Assembly: GCA_964425915.1 (NCBI GenBank)
Contig: CAYROO010000006.1
Span: 76,976 to 140,975, forward strand
Source: Polycyclovorans sp964425915
Lineage (GTDB): Bacteria; Pseudomonadota; Gammaproteobacteria; Nevskiales; Nevskiaceae
DNA: 64,000 bases
Direction: 5' to 3'
The position numbers and the translations under genes were made by a program. The notes below the pieces were generated by a model. That model was not told the origin of the DNA and did no database searches. It worked only from the letters and a program-made list of their open reading frames with translations. Positions 8,249-17,619 of the stretch are shown piece after piece. Every line of letters begins with the position of its first letter. Positions within the stretch are counted from its first letter, which is position 1.

Positions 8249-8947
8249 TCAACCGCCCAGGTAGGGCGGCGGCGTCCAGGCCTGGTTCTCCTGACCTTCG
8301 ATCACCGGCTTGATGACAATATCGACGCGCCGGTTGCGGGCCTCGTTGACGTTGTCGCCGGTGCGCACCAGCAGCTCCCGCTCACCCCGACCCTCTTCAC
8401 GCACGCGGCTGGCCGGTACGCCCTGGCCCGCGAGGAAGGTTGAGACACTGGCGGCGCGACGCTCGGACAGGCCCTGGTTGTACTGGGCGCTGCCGGTGGT
8501 ATCGGTGTGACCGACCACATGAATCACCGTCTTGTCGTAACTCTTCAGCACATTGGCGATCTTGGCAAAGGTGTTCATGGCACTGGACTGCAGCGTCGCG
8601 CTGTTGGTCTCGAAGCTGATGTCGCTGGCAATGCCGATTTTCAGCGCATCGCCGGACAGCTGGATGATCTGTAGCTCGTCACGGGCGGCTTCGGCAGCCA
8701 GCTGCTGTTCCAGCTCCTTACGCTGCTTGTCCATATAGTTGCCGGCCGCACCGCCCGCCAGCGCCCCCACTACGGCACCGATGTAACGGCCCTTGTCGCC
8801 ATCCACCTGGTGGCCGGCGACCGCGCCCAGCACCGCACCGATGGCGGCGCCACGCTTGGTATCACGGTTGGGATCGGTGGCGCAGGCCGAGACGCCGATG
8901 GCGGCGGCCGCGACGACGGCGAGAGACAGCTGACGTTTGAGAATCAT
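8249..8947 (-). CDS. OmpA-family lipoprotein (YiaD-like)
   Basis: A 232-residue outer-membrane lipoprotein. Signal peptide with lipobox GVSAC (Cys22). Residues ~32-75 are a glycine-zipper segment (GAAIGAVLGAVAG, GALAGGAAGNYMDK), then a short coiled region, then a C-terminal OmpA peptidoglycan-binding domain (~115-220) with FETNSATL, VVGHTDTTGS, NQGLSERRA and NRRVDIVI. The Asp and Arg that contact diaminopimelate are present. Overlaps the rnr stop by 4 nt, so it is coupled to rnr, and it ends in a strong terminator. It probably anchors the outer membrane to peptidoglycan. Its position between rnr and rlmB is unusual compared with E. coli. Confidence 0.92.
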   Translation of the reverse strand: MILKRQLSLAVVAAAAIGVSACATDPNRDTKRGAAIGAVLGAVAGHQVDGDKGRYIGAVVGALAGGAAGNYMDKQRKELEQQLAAEAARDELQIIQLSGDALKIGIASDISFETNSATLQSSAMNTFAKIANVLKSYDKTVIHVVGHTDTTGSAQYNQGLSERRAASVSTFLAGQGVPASRVREEGRGERELLVRTGDNVNEARNRRVDIVIKPVIEGQENQAWTPPPYLGG

Positions 8948-11286
8948 GAGCGCTTCCTTTTGTGGCCCCGAGACGATGACCGTGATTGTTCTCGGGCGAG
9001 CTTAACATCGGATGAACCCTGTCCCGTGATCAGCTCCAGATCGATCTTGCGTTCATCAAGATTGACCCGGACCACCTTGACCCGCACCGCCTGCCCAAGC
9101 TTGTAGACCTGCTGGGTGCGACTGCCCACCAGTCGCTGGCGCGCCGGATCGAAGGCGTAGTAATCGTTACGCAGGTTGGAGACATGCACCAGCCCTTCGA
9201 TATAGAGCCCTTTCAGCTCCACAAACAGCCCGAAACTGGCGACGCTGATCACGGCACCCTCGTACACCTCGCCGACCCGATGGCGCATGAACTCACACTT
9301 CAGCCAGGTGGTGACATCGCGGGTTGCCTCGTCCGCCCGCCGTTCGGTCATCGAGCAGTGCGCCCCGGCGGCGGTCATGGCGGTGCTGTCGTACTCGAAG
9401 CTGTCTGGCTTGCGCTTGCTCATCGCGTGCGCAATCGCCCGGTGCAGCAATAAGTCAGGATAGCGCCGGATGGGACTGGTGAAATGCGCGTAGTGGGTCA
9501 GTGCCAGGCCGAAGTGGCCGACGTTCTCGGGCTCATAGCGGGCCTGCATGAGCGACCGCATCATCAGCGTCTGTACCACCGACAGGTCGTCCCGCCCCTG
9601 GGTCTGCGCCTGCGCCAGCATCGCGGCATAGTCGGCAGCCTCGGGCTCTGCACCGCCACCAAGCGTGAGCCCGCGCACCGCCAACAGTTCACGCAGCGCC
9701 TGCACCTTCAAGGGGTCCGGCTTCTGGTGGATCCGGTAGAGCGTGGGCACCTTGGCCTTCTCGACGAAGCGGGCCGCCTGCACGTTGGCGGCAATCATGC
9801 ACTCCTCGATCATGCGGTGCGCGCGGGTGCGCTGAACCGGCACGATCGCCTCAATCTTGCGCGCCTCGGAGAACTGGATACGGGTCTCAGTGCTGTCAAA
9901 ATCGATCGCACCCCGTTTCTGGCGCGCTTTCAGCAAGGCCTCAAACACAGTGGACAGCGTCTGCAGATGCGGCATCAGAGCGCTCAACGCCCGGCCCTGC
10001 GCGCCGTCCGGAGCTTCCAATGCGGCGGCCACATCTTCGTAGATCAAGCGGGCATGGGAGCGCATCACCGCGCGGTAGAAGCGGGATTGCGTGACCTCAC
10101 CCTCGCGGTCCACCCGCATCTCACAGACCATGCACAGGCGGTCCACCTGCGGGTTCAATGAGCAGAGCCCGTTGGACAGCTTCTCCGGCAGCATGGGGAT
10201 GACCTGACGCGGAAAATAAACCGAGTTGCCGCGCTCGAAAGCTTCCTTGTCGAGTCCACTGCCGGGGTGCACATAGGCCGACACATCGGCGATGGCCACC
10301 CACAGACGCCAACCACCACGGGTGCGCTGAGCGTGCACTGCGTCATCAAAATCGCGGGCGTCAGCACCGTCGATGGTGACCAGTGGCAAGTCGCGCAGGT
10401 CCACTCGGTCAGCGGTATCGGCGGGCCCCACCTCGTCCGGGAGTCGGGCCACTTCGCGCTCCACCGGTTCCGGCCACTGATGTGGAAGGTTGTGCGCGCG
10501 GACCGCCACCGCGATCTCCATGCCGGGCGCCAGATGGTCACCCAGAATTTCCGTCACCTGACCGACCGGCAAGGTTCGGCGACCCGGTGGTTCGATGATG
10601 TCGGCCATCACCATCTGGCCGTGCTGGGCGTTCATCAGGGCATCCGGGGGAATCAGCAAGTCGTGCTGCACCCGCGGATGATCGGGGATGACGTAAGCAA
10701 TCCCCTGATCGACATGCAGCCGGCCGACGATGCTGCGACTGGCGCGCTCAATGACCTCGACCACGATGGCCTCGGTGCGCCCGCGGTCGTCGCGGCCACC
10801 TGGGCGCACCAGCACGCGATCGCCATTCATCAATTCGCGCATCTGCCGCGGCGGCAGGAACAGATCATCGCCGCCGGCATCGGGGATGAGGAATCCGAAC
10901 CCGTCACGGTGCGCCTGCACGGTGCCGGGAATCAGGTGCAGCGCGGTGACGGGCCCGTAGGCGCCACGACGGTTCTGGGCAACCTGTCCGTCCCGGGTCA
11001 TGGCCCCCAGGCGCTTGGCGAGGGCCTCCTGTTGTGCCAAACGACGCAGTTCGAAGTGACCGATCAGCTCATCGACGGTCATCGGACCGGAGGCTTCGCC
11101 CAACACTTCGAGGATCAGCTGGCGGCTCGGCACCGGGTCGGCGTAGCGCTGCTGCTCATTGGCAAAGGCAGGATCGGACTGTTGCCAGTCGTCGTGGCCG
11201 CTCTTGCCGGGACGTGATGCGCGGCCCTTGTCAGGGGTGGCGGATGAGGGGGGTTTGCGGCGGGAAGGCGGTGTTCTTTTCTTCAT
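8944..11286 (-). CDS. rnr: Ribonuclease R
   Basis: Processive 3'-5' exoribonuclease, about 780 residues. A basic N-terminal tail (MKKRTPPSRRKPP) is followed by a helix-turn-helix, two cold-shock domains (QAHRDGFGFLIPD), the RNB catalytic domain with the metal-binding Asp cluster DGADARDFDDAVH and YFPRQVIPMLPEKLSNGLCS, HYAHFTSPIRRYPDL, and a C-terminal S1 domain (VYEGAVISVASFGLFVEL). A basic tail ends the protein. Met at 11286 fits the family; the frame is open to 11352 only across the tRNA-Leu promoter region. Followed by the coupled OmpA lipoprotein gene. Confidence 0.96.
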   Translation of the reverse strand: MKKRTPPSRRKPPSSATPDKGRASRPGKSGHDDWQQSDPAFANEQQRYADPVPSRQLILEVLGEASGPMTVDELIGHFELRRLAQQEALAKRLGAMTRDGQVAQNRRGAYGPVTALHLIPGTVQAHRDGFGFLIPDAGGDDLFLPPRQMRELMNGDRVLVRPGGRDDRGRTEAIVVEVIERASRSIVGRLHVDQGIAYVIPDHPRVQHDLLIPPDALMNAQHGQMVMADIIEPPGRRTLPVGQVTEILGDHLAPGMEIAVAVRAHNLPHQWPEPVEREVARLPDEVGPADTADRVDLRDLPLVTIDGADARDFDDAVHAQRTRGGWRLWVAIADVSAYVHPGSGLDKEAFERGNSVYFPRQVIPMLPEKLSNGLCSLNPQVDRLCMVCEMRVDREGEVTQSRFYRAVMRSHARLIYEDVAAALEAPDGAQGRALSALMPHLQTLSTVFEALLKARQKRGAIDFDSTETRIQFSEARKIEAIVPVQRTRAHRMIEECMIAANVQAARFVEKAKVPTLYRIHQKPDPLKVQALRELLAVRGLTLGGGAEPEAADYAAMLAQAQTQGRDDLSVVQTLMMRSLMQARYEPENVGHFGLALTHYAHFTSPIRRYPDLLLHRAIAHAMSKRKPDSFEYDSTAMTAAGAHCSMTERRADEATRDVTTWLKCEFMRHRVGEVYEGAVISVASFGLFVELKGLYIEGLVHVSNLRNDYYAFDPARQRLVGSRTQQVYKLGQAVRVKVVRVNLDERKIDLELITGQGSSDVKLAREQSRSSSRGHKRKRS

Positions 11287-11314
11287 TGACTTTTGGGAAT
11301 CGGATGGACACAAT
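11286..11314 (+). promoter_or_regulatory. Promoter of tRNA-Leu
   Basis: TTGACT, 17-bp spacer, CACAAT. The -35 box overlaps the rnr start codon on the other strand, so tRNA-Leu and rnr promoters are packed into about 65 bp. Confidence 0.5.
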
Positions 11315-11352
11315 GCGCGCCCTGCAGAGGTCGCGTCAGCGGCAGCTTGCAA

Positions 11353-11437
<85 letters not shown>

Positions 11438-11441
11438 AATT

Positions 11442-11470
11442 AAAAAACCCGGCCATGTGCCGGGTTTTTT
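11442..11470 (+). terminator. Intrinsic terminator of tRNA-Leu
   Basis: Stem CCCGGC/GCCGGG with loop CATGT, flanked by A6 and T6, starting 5 nt after the CCA end. The symmetry makes it potentially bidirectional, but purA on the minus strand ends about 100 bp further on and would not use it. Confidence 0.9.
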
Positions 11471-11567
11471 GTGGGTGTGGCGCAGGCACGGGACGCACCA
11501 TACACCAATCCCTCACCAGCGTCCGCACCGGCACAGGGTTGTGCCTGCGCCGGCCAGCCCGCTGCGC

Positions 11568-12860
11568 TCAGTCAAAGGGGTTCCGCAGCACGATCGTATG
11601 GACGCGGTCCGGGCCGGTGGACACCATGGCCACTGGGGTCGCCGTCACCTCTTCGATCCGCTTCAGGTAGCGACGGGCGTTCTCCGGCAGGTCCTCGAAG
11701 GATTGGACGCCGAAGGTGCTGCACTTCCAGCCCGGCATCACCTCGTACACCGCCTCCACTTTGGCAAAACCTTCGGCGCCGATCGGCGGCGTCTCAACCG
11801 CTTGGCCGTCCACGCGATAGCCCACGCCCAGGTGGATCTCGTCAAGATCGTCGAGAACGTCGAGCTTGGTGACACACAGGCCGCTGACACTGTTGTTGAA
11901 GATCGAGCGCCGCGCGGCAACCGCATCAAACCAGCCACAGCGTCGCGGCCGTTTGGTCACGGTGCCGTACTCGGCCCCCTTGTCCCGCAGCTGCTGCCCG
12001 AGATCGTTGTCCTGTTCGGTGGGGAACGGTCCCGAGCCCACCCGCGTGGCGTAGGCCTTGACGATCCCGAGCACGTAGTCGAGCCGCCCAGGGCCAACGC
12101 CAGTGCCAGTGGCCGCGCCCCCGGCCGTGGTATTGGAGGAGGTGACGTAGGGGTAGGTCCCGTGATCGATGTCCAGCAAGGCGCCCTGCGCGCCCTCGAA
12201 CAACACGTTGTCGCCACGTTCGAGGTGCTGACGCAGCAGCTCGGTGACGTCCGCTACCATCGGTCGCACGATCTCGGCGTAGCCGAGCAACTCGTCCAGG
12301 GTCTGCTGGAAGTCGACCGCCGGCTCTTTGTAGAACTCCTGCAGAACGAAGTTATGGTAAGCCAGCAGCTCGCCTAACTTGGCGGCCAGCAATTCGCGCG
12401 AGAACAGGTCGCCGACGCGGATCGCGCGGCGTGCCACCTTGTCCTCATAGGCCGGGCCAATCCCCTTGCCGGTGGTGCCGATCTTGGCGGCGCCACGTGC
12501 AATCTCGCGCGCCTGGTCGAGGCGGACGTGCACCGGAAGCACCAAGGGCGTGGCTTCCGAGATTCGCAAACGCGAACGGACTTCGGCTCCGGTGGCCTCA
12601 ACCTTTTCGATCTCGCTGATCAGTGCCGACAACGACAACACCACACCATTGCCGATCAGGCAGGCGACGCCCGGACGCATGATGCCGCTGGGAATCAGAT
12701 TGAGGGCGGTTTTGACGCCGTTGATCACCAGCGTGTGGCCGGCATTGTGCCCGCCCTGGAACCGCACCACGGCCTGCACCCGGTCGGTCAACAGGTCGAC
12801 CACCTTGCCCTTGCCTTCGTCGCCCCACTGAGCGCCGATCACCACCACTGACTTACCCAT
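11568..12860 (-). CDS. purA: Adenylosuccinate synthetase
   Basis: GTP-dependent conversion of IMP and aspartate to adenylosuccinate, first committed step to AMP. 430 residues. Motifs: VVIGAQWGDEGKGK (P-loop with catalytic Asp), GGHNAGHT (catalytic His), IGTTGKGIGPAYEDK, and TKRPRRCGWFDA near 300. Met at 12860 matches the family start MGKSVVVIG. It follows hisZ with a 77-nt spacer in the hfq-hfl-yjeT-hisZ-purA block. Confidence 0.97.
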   Translation of the reverse strand: MGKSVVVIGAQWGDEGKGKVVDLLTDRVQAVVRFQGGHNAGHTLVINGVKTALNLIPSGIMRPGVACLIGNGVVLSLSALISEIEKVEATGAEVRSRLRISEATPLVLPVHVRLDQAREIARGAAKIGTTGKGIGPAYEDKVARRAIRVGDLFSRELLAAKLGELLAYHNFVLQEFYKEPAVDFQQTLDELLGYAEIVRPMVADVTELLRQHLERGDNVLFEGAQGALLDIDHGTYPYVTSSNTTAGGAATGTGVGPGRLDYVLGIVKAYATRVGSGPFPTEQDNDLGQQLRDKGAEYGTVTKRPRRCGWFDAVAARRSIFNNSVSGLCVTKLDVLDDLDEIHLGVGYRVDGQAVETPPIGAEGFAKVEAVYEVMPGWKCSTFGVQSFEDLPENARRYLKRIEEVTATPVAMVSTGPDRVHTIVLRNPFD

Positions 12861-12937
12861 GAATACCGCCCCCGGCGCTACCGGGGCCCAGTGCCCCGTC
12901 AACAGAGAAAACCACGATACCGCGTCCGCGTGACGGC

Positions 12938-13933
12938 TCAGCGGTCACAACCCTTCCCCAGCCGCAACAATTCGTTGAGGTCGGCCGAGAACCCGGTCGC
13001 CGGCCGCGGCGCGCCAAAAGCGCTGCCGACCCCGTCATAGCGCCCGCCTCGGGCCAGCTCGCGACCGAAGCCCGGCGTGAAGGCGGCAAACACCAAGCCC
13101 GTCTTGTAGCGGAAGCCACGCAGTTCAGCGAGATCAATGTGCAGTGTCGGCGCCCCGGGACGACTCGCCAGGGTCTCGGCGACCTGTGACAGCCGCGCCA
13201 GTGCCGCCGCCACGCCAGGACCTGCGGCGGCCAGCGCGCCAGCGGCGCGCGCCAGCACGTCGACGTCACCATGCAGATCCAGCAAGGCCAGCAACATCTC
13301 GGCGCCCGCGGCTGGCAGCGGCATGCTCGCCAGCCATCGAGACAGGTCTGGCCGTGACTTTCGTTGTACCAGGTCGAATACCACTGCCTCATCGGCTGGC
13401 GTCAGCGCCAGCGATTCGATCACCGTGCGGTAGACGCCGACATGGCCGAGGTCGACATGTGCATCGTCGATGCCGGCCAGCGACAGCGTTTCCAACATCA
13501 TCGACAGCGCTTCCAGGTCCGCTTCGACCCGCTCATCGCCAAAGATTTCGCAGCCAACCTGCCGCGGCGTGCGGCTGCCACCCAGCTGCGCCGACTCCGC
13601 GCGCAGCACCGTGCCGAGATAGCACAGCCGTACCACCGGACGGTCGGAGAAATGACGTGCGGCGATGCGTGCTGCCTGAGGTGTCATGTCCGCGCGCAGA
13701 CCCAACAGCCGCCCGGACACGGGGTCGGTGAGCTTGAAGGTCTGCTGGTCCAGGTCCTGGGCCGAGCCGGTCAACAGGGCATCGAGGTGTTCGATCAGCG
13801 GCGGCAGGATCAGGTCGTAGCCCTTCGCCCGAAAATGATCGAGCAAGGTTCGCCGCAGATCCTCCAGCGCCCAGGCGGTGGGCGCAAGCGACTCCTCAAC
13901 CCCTTCGGGCAGCATCCAGCGTTGTTGGCTCAT
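12938..13933 (-). CDS. hisZ: ATP phosphoribosyltransferase regulatory subunit
   Basis: HisRS-like protein without synthetase activity that partners the short form of HisG in the first step of histidine biosynthesis. 331 residues, only the catalytic-core fold of class II synthetases, no anticodon-binding domain. Seen: LPEGVEESLAPTAWALEDLR, LRADMTPQAARIAARH, VRLCYLGTVLR and GGRYDGVGSAFGAPRPATGFSA in parts, matching HisZ. It implies a short-form HisG elsewhere in the genome. Start at 13933 overlaps the yjeT-like stop (ATGA). Confidence 0.92.
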   Translation of the reverse strand: MSQQRWMLPEGVEESLAPTAWALEDLRRTLLDHFRAKGYDLILPPLIEHLDALLTGSAQDLDQQTFKLTDPVSGRLLGLRADMTPQAARIAARHFSDRPVVRLCYLGTVLRAESAQLGGSRTPRQVGCEIFGDERVEADLEALSMMLETLSLAGIDDAHVDLGHVGVYRTVIESLALTPADEAVVFDLVQRKSRPDLSRWLASMPLPAAGAEMLLALLDLHGDVDVLARAAGALAAAGPGVAAALARLSQVAETLASRPGAPTLHIDLAELRGFRYKTGLVFAAFTPGFGRELARGGRYDGVGSAFGAPRPATGFSADLNELLRLGKGCDR

Positions 13934-14121
13934 GTGAGGTTTAGAAACAGCACACCGGTAAGAATGAGGGACAGGCCGACCCAACGCATCACCCGGTCCG
14001 GCAGACCTGCGATTTGCAACAGGGCCTGGCGCCATCTGGATGGCATCAGGAACGGCATCAGACCTTCGATGACCAGCACCAGCGCCAGGGCCTGGAACAG
14101 TGCCTGCCAATCCACCGCCAA
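13930..14121 (-). CDS. YjeT-like DUF2065 small membrane protein
   Basis: A 63-residue protein with two hydrophobic segments (LFQALALVLVIEGLMPFL and VGLSLILTGVLFLNL) separated by a basic loop, matching the DUF2065/YjeT family, which regularly follows hflC. Function unknown. The start is weak: TTG at 14121 directly follows the hflC stop, and a GTG lies two codons later at 14115; neither has a clear ribosome site, so translation probably depends on hflC. Its stop overlaps the hisZ start. Confidence 0.8.
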   Translation of the reverse strand: MAVDWQALFQALALVLVIEGLMPFLMPSRWRQALLQIAGLPDRVMRWVGLSLILTGVLFLNLT

Positions 14122-14988
14122 TCAGCGCGATGACGGGTTGAAGTAGCGGAAGAAGTCGCCCTTGGGCTCCAGCACCAGCAGGTCGTCGTCGTTGGCAAAA
14201 CTATCGCGGTAGATGTTGAGCGACCGGTAGAACCGATAGAACTCAGCATCCCGGCCGTAGGCATCACCGTAGATCTCGGTCGCCAGGGCATCGCCCTCAC
14301 CGCGCAGCGTTTCGGCTTCCTTGTAGGCCGTGGCGAGAATCACCTGCGCCTCGCGATCGGCATCGGCGCGAATCCGTTCACCTTCTTCCGCACCACGGGC
14401 CCGCAGATCTGAAGCCACCCGCTTGCGTTCGGCGCGCATGCGGTCGTAGACCGATTCACTGACTTCCGCCGGCAGGTCGATCCGCTTGACCCGCACATCG
14501 GCCAGCTCGATACCAAGCTCGCGAATGTTCTCACCGGCCCCAGCCATCACCGCCTTGGTGATCTGGTCGCGCTCGCCGGAGACCGCCTGCTGGATCGTCA
14601 GCGAACCGAACTGGTCGCGCATCCCGCGGTTGACGGTGGCCGACAGACGGTCCGCCGCCACCAGCATCTGCCCGCCGGTGGCGCGATAGTAGGCGGCCGC
14701 ATCGGCAATGCGCCACTTCACGTAGTAATCCACCTGCACGTTCTTCTTCTCGGAGGTGAGGAAGCTCTCGGTATCGCTGTCGAGCATCAACAGACGACGG
14801 TCGAACTTGCGCACTTCCTGAATGAACGGAATCTTGACGTGCAGCCCCGGCGGGTAGTCGACCCCCTGGAACTCACCGAGCTGCAGAGTGACCGCGCGTT
14901 CGCGCTGGTCGACGATGAAGAAGGCGTCGCTGAGGGTGACCAGCGCCATCAGCGCCACGGCCAGCCAGAACATGGGAGCGTTTTTCAT
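14122..14988 (-). CDS. hflC: Protease modulator HflC
   Basis: SPFH/band-7 inner-membrane protein, 288 residues, which with HflK forms a cage around FtsH and modulates its proteolysis. One N-terminal membrane segment (MFWLAVALMALVTLSDAFFIV), then the SPFH domain (DQRERAVTLQLGEF) and a long C-terminal helix rich in Arg, Glu and Ala (RMRAERKRVASDLRARG), ending FFRYFNPSSR as in the family. Lies 21 nt after hflK. Confidence 0.95.
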   Translation of the reverse strand: MKNAPMFWLAVALMALVTLSDAFFIVDQRERAVTLQLGEFQGVDYPPGLHVKIPFIQEVRKFDRRLLMLDSDTESFLTSEKKNVQVDYYVKWRIADAAAYYRATGGQMLVAADRLSATVNRGMRDQFGSLTIQQAVSGERDQITKAVMAGAGENIRELGIELADVRVKRIDLPAEVSESVYDRMRAERKRVASDLRARGAEEGERIRADADREAQVILATAYKEAETLRGEGDALATEIYGDAYGRDAEFYRFYRSLNIYRDSFANDDDLLVLEPKGDFFRYFNPSSR

Positions 14989-15009
14989 GAGCGTAATCCT
15001 AGGATCGGC

Positions 15010-16155
15010 TTATCGGGCGCGATCACGGTCGCGACTGCTGTCGCGCGGCACCGCAGTCATCGGCGGAGCGCTGACCGGCGGGCTGCCTGCGGCGGAACTC
15101 TGAGCGCCGGCGCGGGTTGTGCCGGAACGCGGCATCGCGTCCAGCGGCAGGTAGAACATGGGCGCATCGCTGTCGACGTCAACCAGCACCTTGCGGGTAC
15201 CACCATAGACCACGCTCATGGCGTCCAGGTAAAGACGATCGCGCGTCACCTGCGGCGCCTGGCGATACTCGGTGAGCAAGGAGCTGAAGCGCGACGCGTC
15301 ACCCTCGGCTTTGGACACCACCTGATCTCGGTAGGCCTTGGCCTCTTCGACCAGACGCGCTGCAGCACCGCGGGCGCGCGGCAAGCGGTCGCTGGCGTAA
15401 GCCTGCGCCTCGTTCACCAGTCGCACCTGGTCTTCGCGCGCCTTGATGGCGTCATCGAACGCGCTTTGCACCGGCGAGGGCGGCTTTGCCGTGCGCAGGT
15501 TGACTTCGGTCACGAACAGACCCGTCTTGTAAGCATCCAGCTTTTCCTGCAGGAGCTGCTTGGTGCGATCCGCCACCTCCTGCCGACCACCGGTGATGAT
15601 GTAGTCCATCTCCGAGGTCCCCACCACTTCGCGGACAGCGGACTGCGTCGCCTGTCGCAGCGTGCGGTCAGGCTCGGCCACCGAGAACAGGAAGTTCTCG
15701 ACGTCCGACAGGCGATACTGGACGGTGAGGTCGACATCGACGATGTTCTCGTCCTGCGTCAGCATGGTCGAGGACTCCGACACCGAGCGCACGCCGGTCA
15801 CATTGACCACCTCCACCTGCTCCACCGGCCAAGGCATATGCCAACGGAGGCCCGCTTCGGTCGTCTTGATGTACTCGCCGAAGCGCAGCACCACGCCCTT
15901 CTGCTGTTCGTCCACGACATAGAAACCGCTGATCGCCCAGAGCACCCCGAGGCCAGCCACCAGCAGGGCAATCAGGCCGCGAGGCAGGCTGCCGCCGCCG
16001 GGCATGCCGCCGGTGCCTCCGCCACCGCCGCCACGACCACCGAAAAGCCGCCCCTTGAGGCGCTTGACCAACTCGTCAAGGTCGGGCGGGCCATCACCCC
16101 GCTTGGGGCCCTGGTTCCAGGGGTCGCGATTGGGGCCAGGTTCGTTCCAAGCCAT
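15010..16155 (-). CDS. hflK: FtsH protease activity modulator HflK
   Basis: 381 residues. N-terminal cytosolic Gly/Pro-rich segment (NEPGPNRDPWNQGP, LFGGRGGGGGGTGG), one membrane helix at ~55-75 (LIALLVAGLGVLWAISGFYV), then the SPFH domain with VVLRFGEYIKTTEAGLRWHMPWP and a coiled-coil. The tail is Ser/Pro/Asp-Arg rich. Partner of HflC. Preceded by 94 nt containing a weak A+T-rich hairpin after hflX. Confidence 0.95.
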   Translation of the reverse strand: MAWNEPGPNRDPWNQGPKRGDGPPDLDELVKRLKGRLFGGRGGGGGGTGGMPGGGSLPRGLIALLVAGLGVLWAISGFYVVDEQQKGVVLRFGEYIKTTEAGLRWHMPWPVEQVEVVNVTGVRSVSESSTMLTQDENIVDVDLTVQYRLSDVENFLFSVAEPDRTLRQATQSAVREVVGTSEMDYIITGGRQEVADRTKQLLQEKLDAYKTGLFVTEVNLRTAKPPSPVQSAFDDAIKAREDQVRLVNEAQAYASDRLPRARGAAARLVEEAKAYRDQVVSKAEGDASRFSSLLTEYRQAPQVTRDRLYLDAMSVVYGGTRKVLVDVDSDAPMFYLPLDAMPRSGTTRAGAQSSAAGSPPVSAPPMTAVPRDSSRDRDRAR

Positions 16156-16227
16156 GTGTGCTTACGTCCTTTGAGTGGTGCGGAAAAGCCCGCATTCGAC
16201 CGCGCCGACAGGCAAACCGTTCAGTCG

Positions 16228-16247
16228 AAAAAATGATTGAATAATCA
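16228..16247 (-). terminator. Weak A+T hairpin with U6 after hflX
   Basis: Minus strand TGATT-ATTC-AATCA followed by six T. Only 5 A/T-rich pairs, so at best a partial terminator between hflX and hflK. Confidence 0.3.
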
Positions 16248-16249
16248 CG

Positions 16250-17572
16250 CTATTTTACGGCGGCGCGCTCCCAATCCTCAACTTGACCCGGTGGTTCCGG
16301 CAGGCTGACACCGGCGGCCTGGCACAGCCCGCGCAGTCGCGGGTACTCCATTTCGACGGACAACTCGAAGCCACCATCTTCGGTGAGGCGCTCGTCCCGC
16401 ACCGCTCGATGATCATACAGTTGTGCCCGCAGCCGGGCCGCGGTGGCGGGGAGGTTCAGGACGAACGACTGCCGTTCCGAGGGCCGTAGTCGTTGGTCGA
16501 TCGCCTCGCACAGCAGGTCCAGACCGCGGCCATCGAGCGCCGAAACACGCACCCGCTGCGGGCGCCCGCCGTCGTCGTATTCGATGCCGGGGGTCAACTC
16601 CGGACGCAGGTCGATCTTGTTGAACACCTGAAGCCGCGGCACCGACTCGGCACCAATCGCTTCGAGAACCGCCTCAACCTGCTCGATTCGGGCCATTCGC
16701 TCAGGATCGCCGGCGTCCACGACGTGCAGCAGTAGATCGGCCTCGCGTGCCTCTTCCAGCGTGGCGCGAAACGCCGCCACCAGGTCATGCGGCAAATCCC
16801 GGATGAACCCCACGGTATCGGCCAGCACCACCTCATTGACCGTCGGCAGGGTCAGACGCCGCAGGGTGGTATCCAGGGTGGCAAAGAGTTGGTTCGACGC
16901 AAAGGTGTGGTCGGCCGCAAGCGCATTGAACAGGGTCGACTTGCCCGCATTGGTGTACCCCACCAGCGAGACCACCGGGGTTTCACGGCGCTGCCGTGCT
17001 CGACGATTCTCGGCGCGACGCGCGCGAACGCCATCAAGGTGGCGCGACAGGGTGGCAATACGCCCGCGGATCAATCGTCGGTCAAGTTCCAGCTGGGTCT
17101 CACCAGGGCCCCGCAAACCGATGCCCCCGCCGCGCTGGCGTTCGAGGTGCGTCCAGCCGCGTACCAGCCGGGTGGACATGTGCTGCAACTGCGCCAGCTC
17201 CACCTGCAGCTTGCCCTCATGAGAACGGGCACGCTGGGCGAAGATATCGAGAATGAGCCCGGCGCGGCCGACCACCCGGCACTTCAGCAGACGCTCGAGA
17301 TTGCGCTCCTGGCTCGGCGATAGGTCATGGTTGAAGATGGCAAGCTCAGCCTTCTGGTCGGCCACGCTCTCGGCAATCTCTTCGGCCTTACCGGAACCGA
17401 CAAACAGGCCGGCATCGGGCAGTCGGCGACTGCCGCCGATGACCGACAGCACGGTGGCACCCGCGGCATGGGCCAGTTCGACAAACTCCTGACGATCGGT
17501 GGCGTAATCGCTGCCGGGAAACTCAAGGTGAACGAGAACCGCCCGCTGCCCTGACTTGGGCCGCTCAAACAT
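16250..17572 (-). CDS. hflX: Ribosome-associated GTPase HflX
   Basis: 440 residues. N-terminal nucleotide-binding domain (FVGSGKAEEIAE, FNHDLSPSQERNLER), a coiled linker with GGIGLRGPGETQLELDRR, then the G domain with VGYTNAGKSTLFNAL (P-loop), DTVGFIRDLPHDLVAAF (Walker B and switch II) and FNKIDL. HflX splits stalled 70S ribosomes in stress. Directly downstream of hfq (about 47 nt). Confidence 0.96.
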   Translation of the reverse strand: MFERPKSGQRAVLVHLEFPGSDYATDRQEFVELAHAAGATVLSVIGGSRRLPDAGLFVGSGKAEEIAESVADQKAELAIFNHDLSPSQERNLERLLKCRVVGRAGLILDIFAQRARSHEGKLQVELAQLQHMSTRLVRGWTHLERQRGGGIGLRGPGETQLELDRRLIRGRIATLSRHLDGVRARRAENRRARQRRETPVVSLVGYTNAGKSTLFNALAADHTFASNQLFATLDTTLRRLTLPTVNEVVLADTVGFIRDLPHDLVAAFRATLEEAREADLLLHVVDAGDPERMARIEQVEAVLEAIGAESVPRLQVFNKIDLRPELTPGIEYDDGGRPQRVRVSALDGRGLDLLCEAIDQRLRPSERQSFVLNLPATAARLRAQLYDHRAVRDERLTEDGGFELSVEMEYPRLRGLCQAAGVSLPEPPGQVEDWERAAVK

Positions 17573-17619
17573 GCAGGCTCGTCATGCCGGGCGTGGGGCC
17601 CCGGCGGAGAACGCTACGG

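Noticed and set aside
10267..11217. 316-codon plus-strand frame within rnr
   Set aside because: Antisense shadow of rnr with no start signal or recognisable domain.
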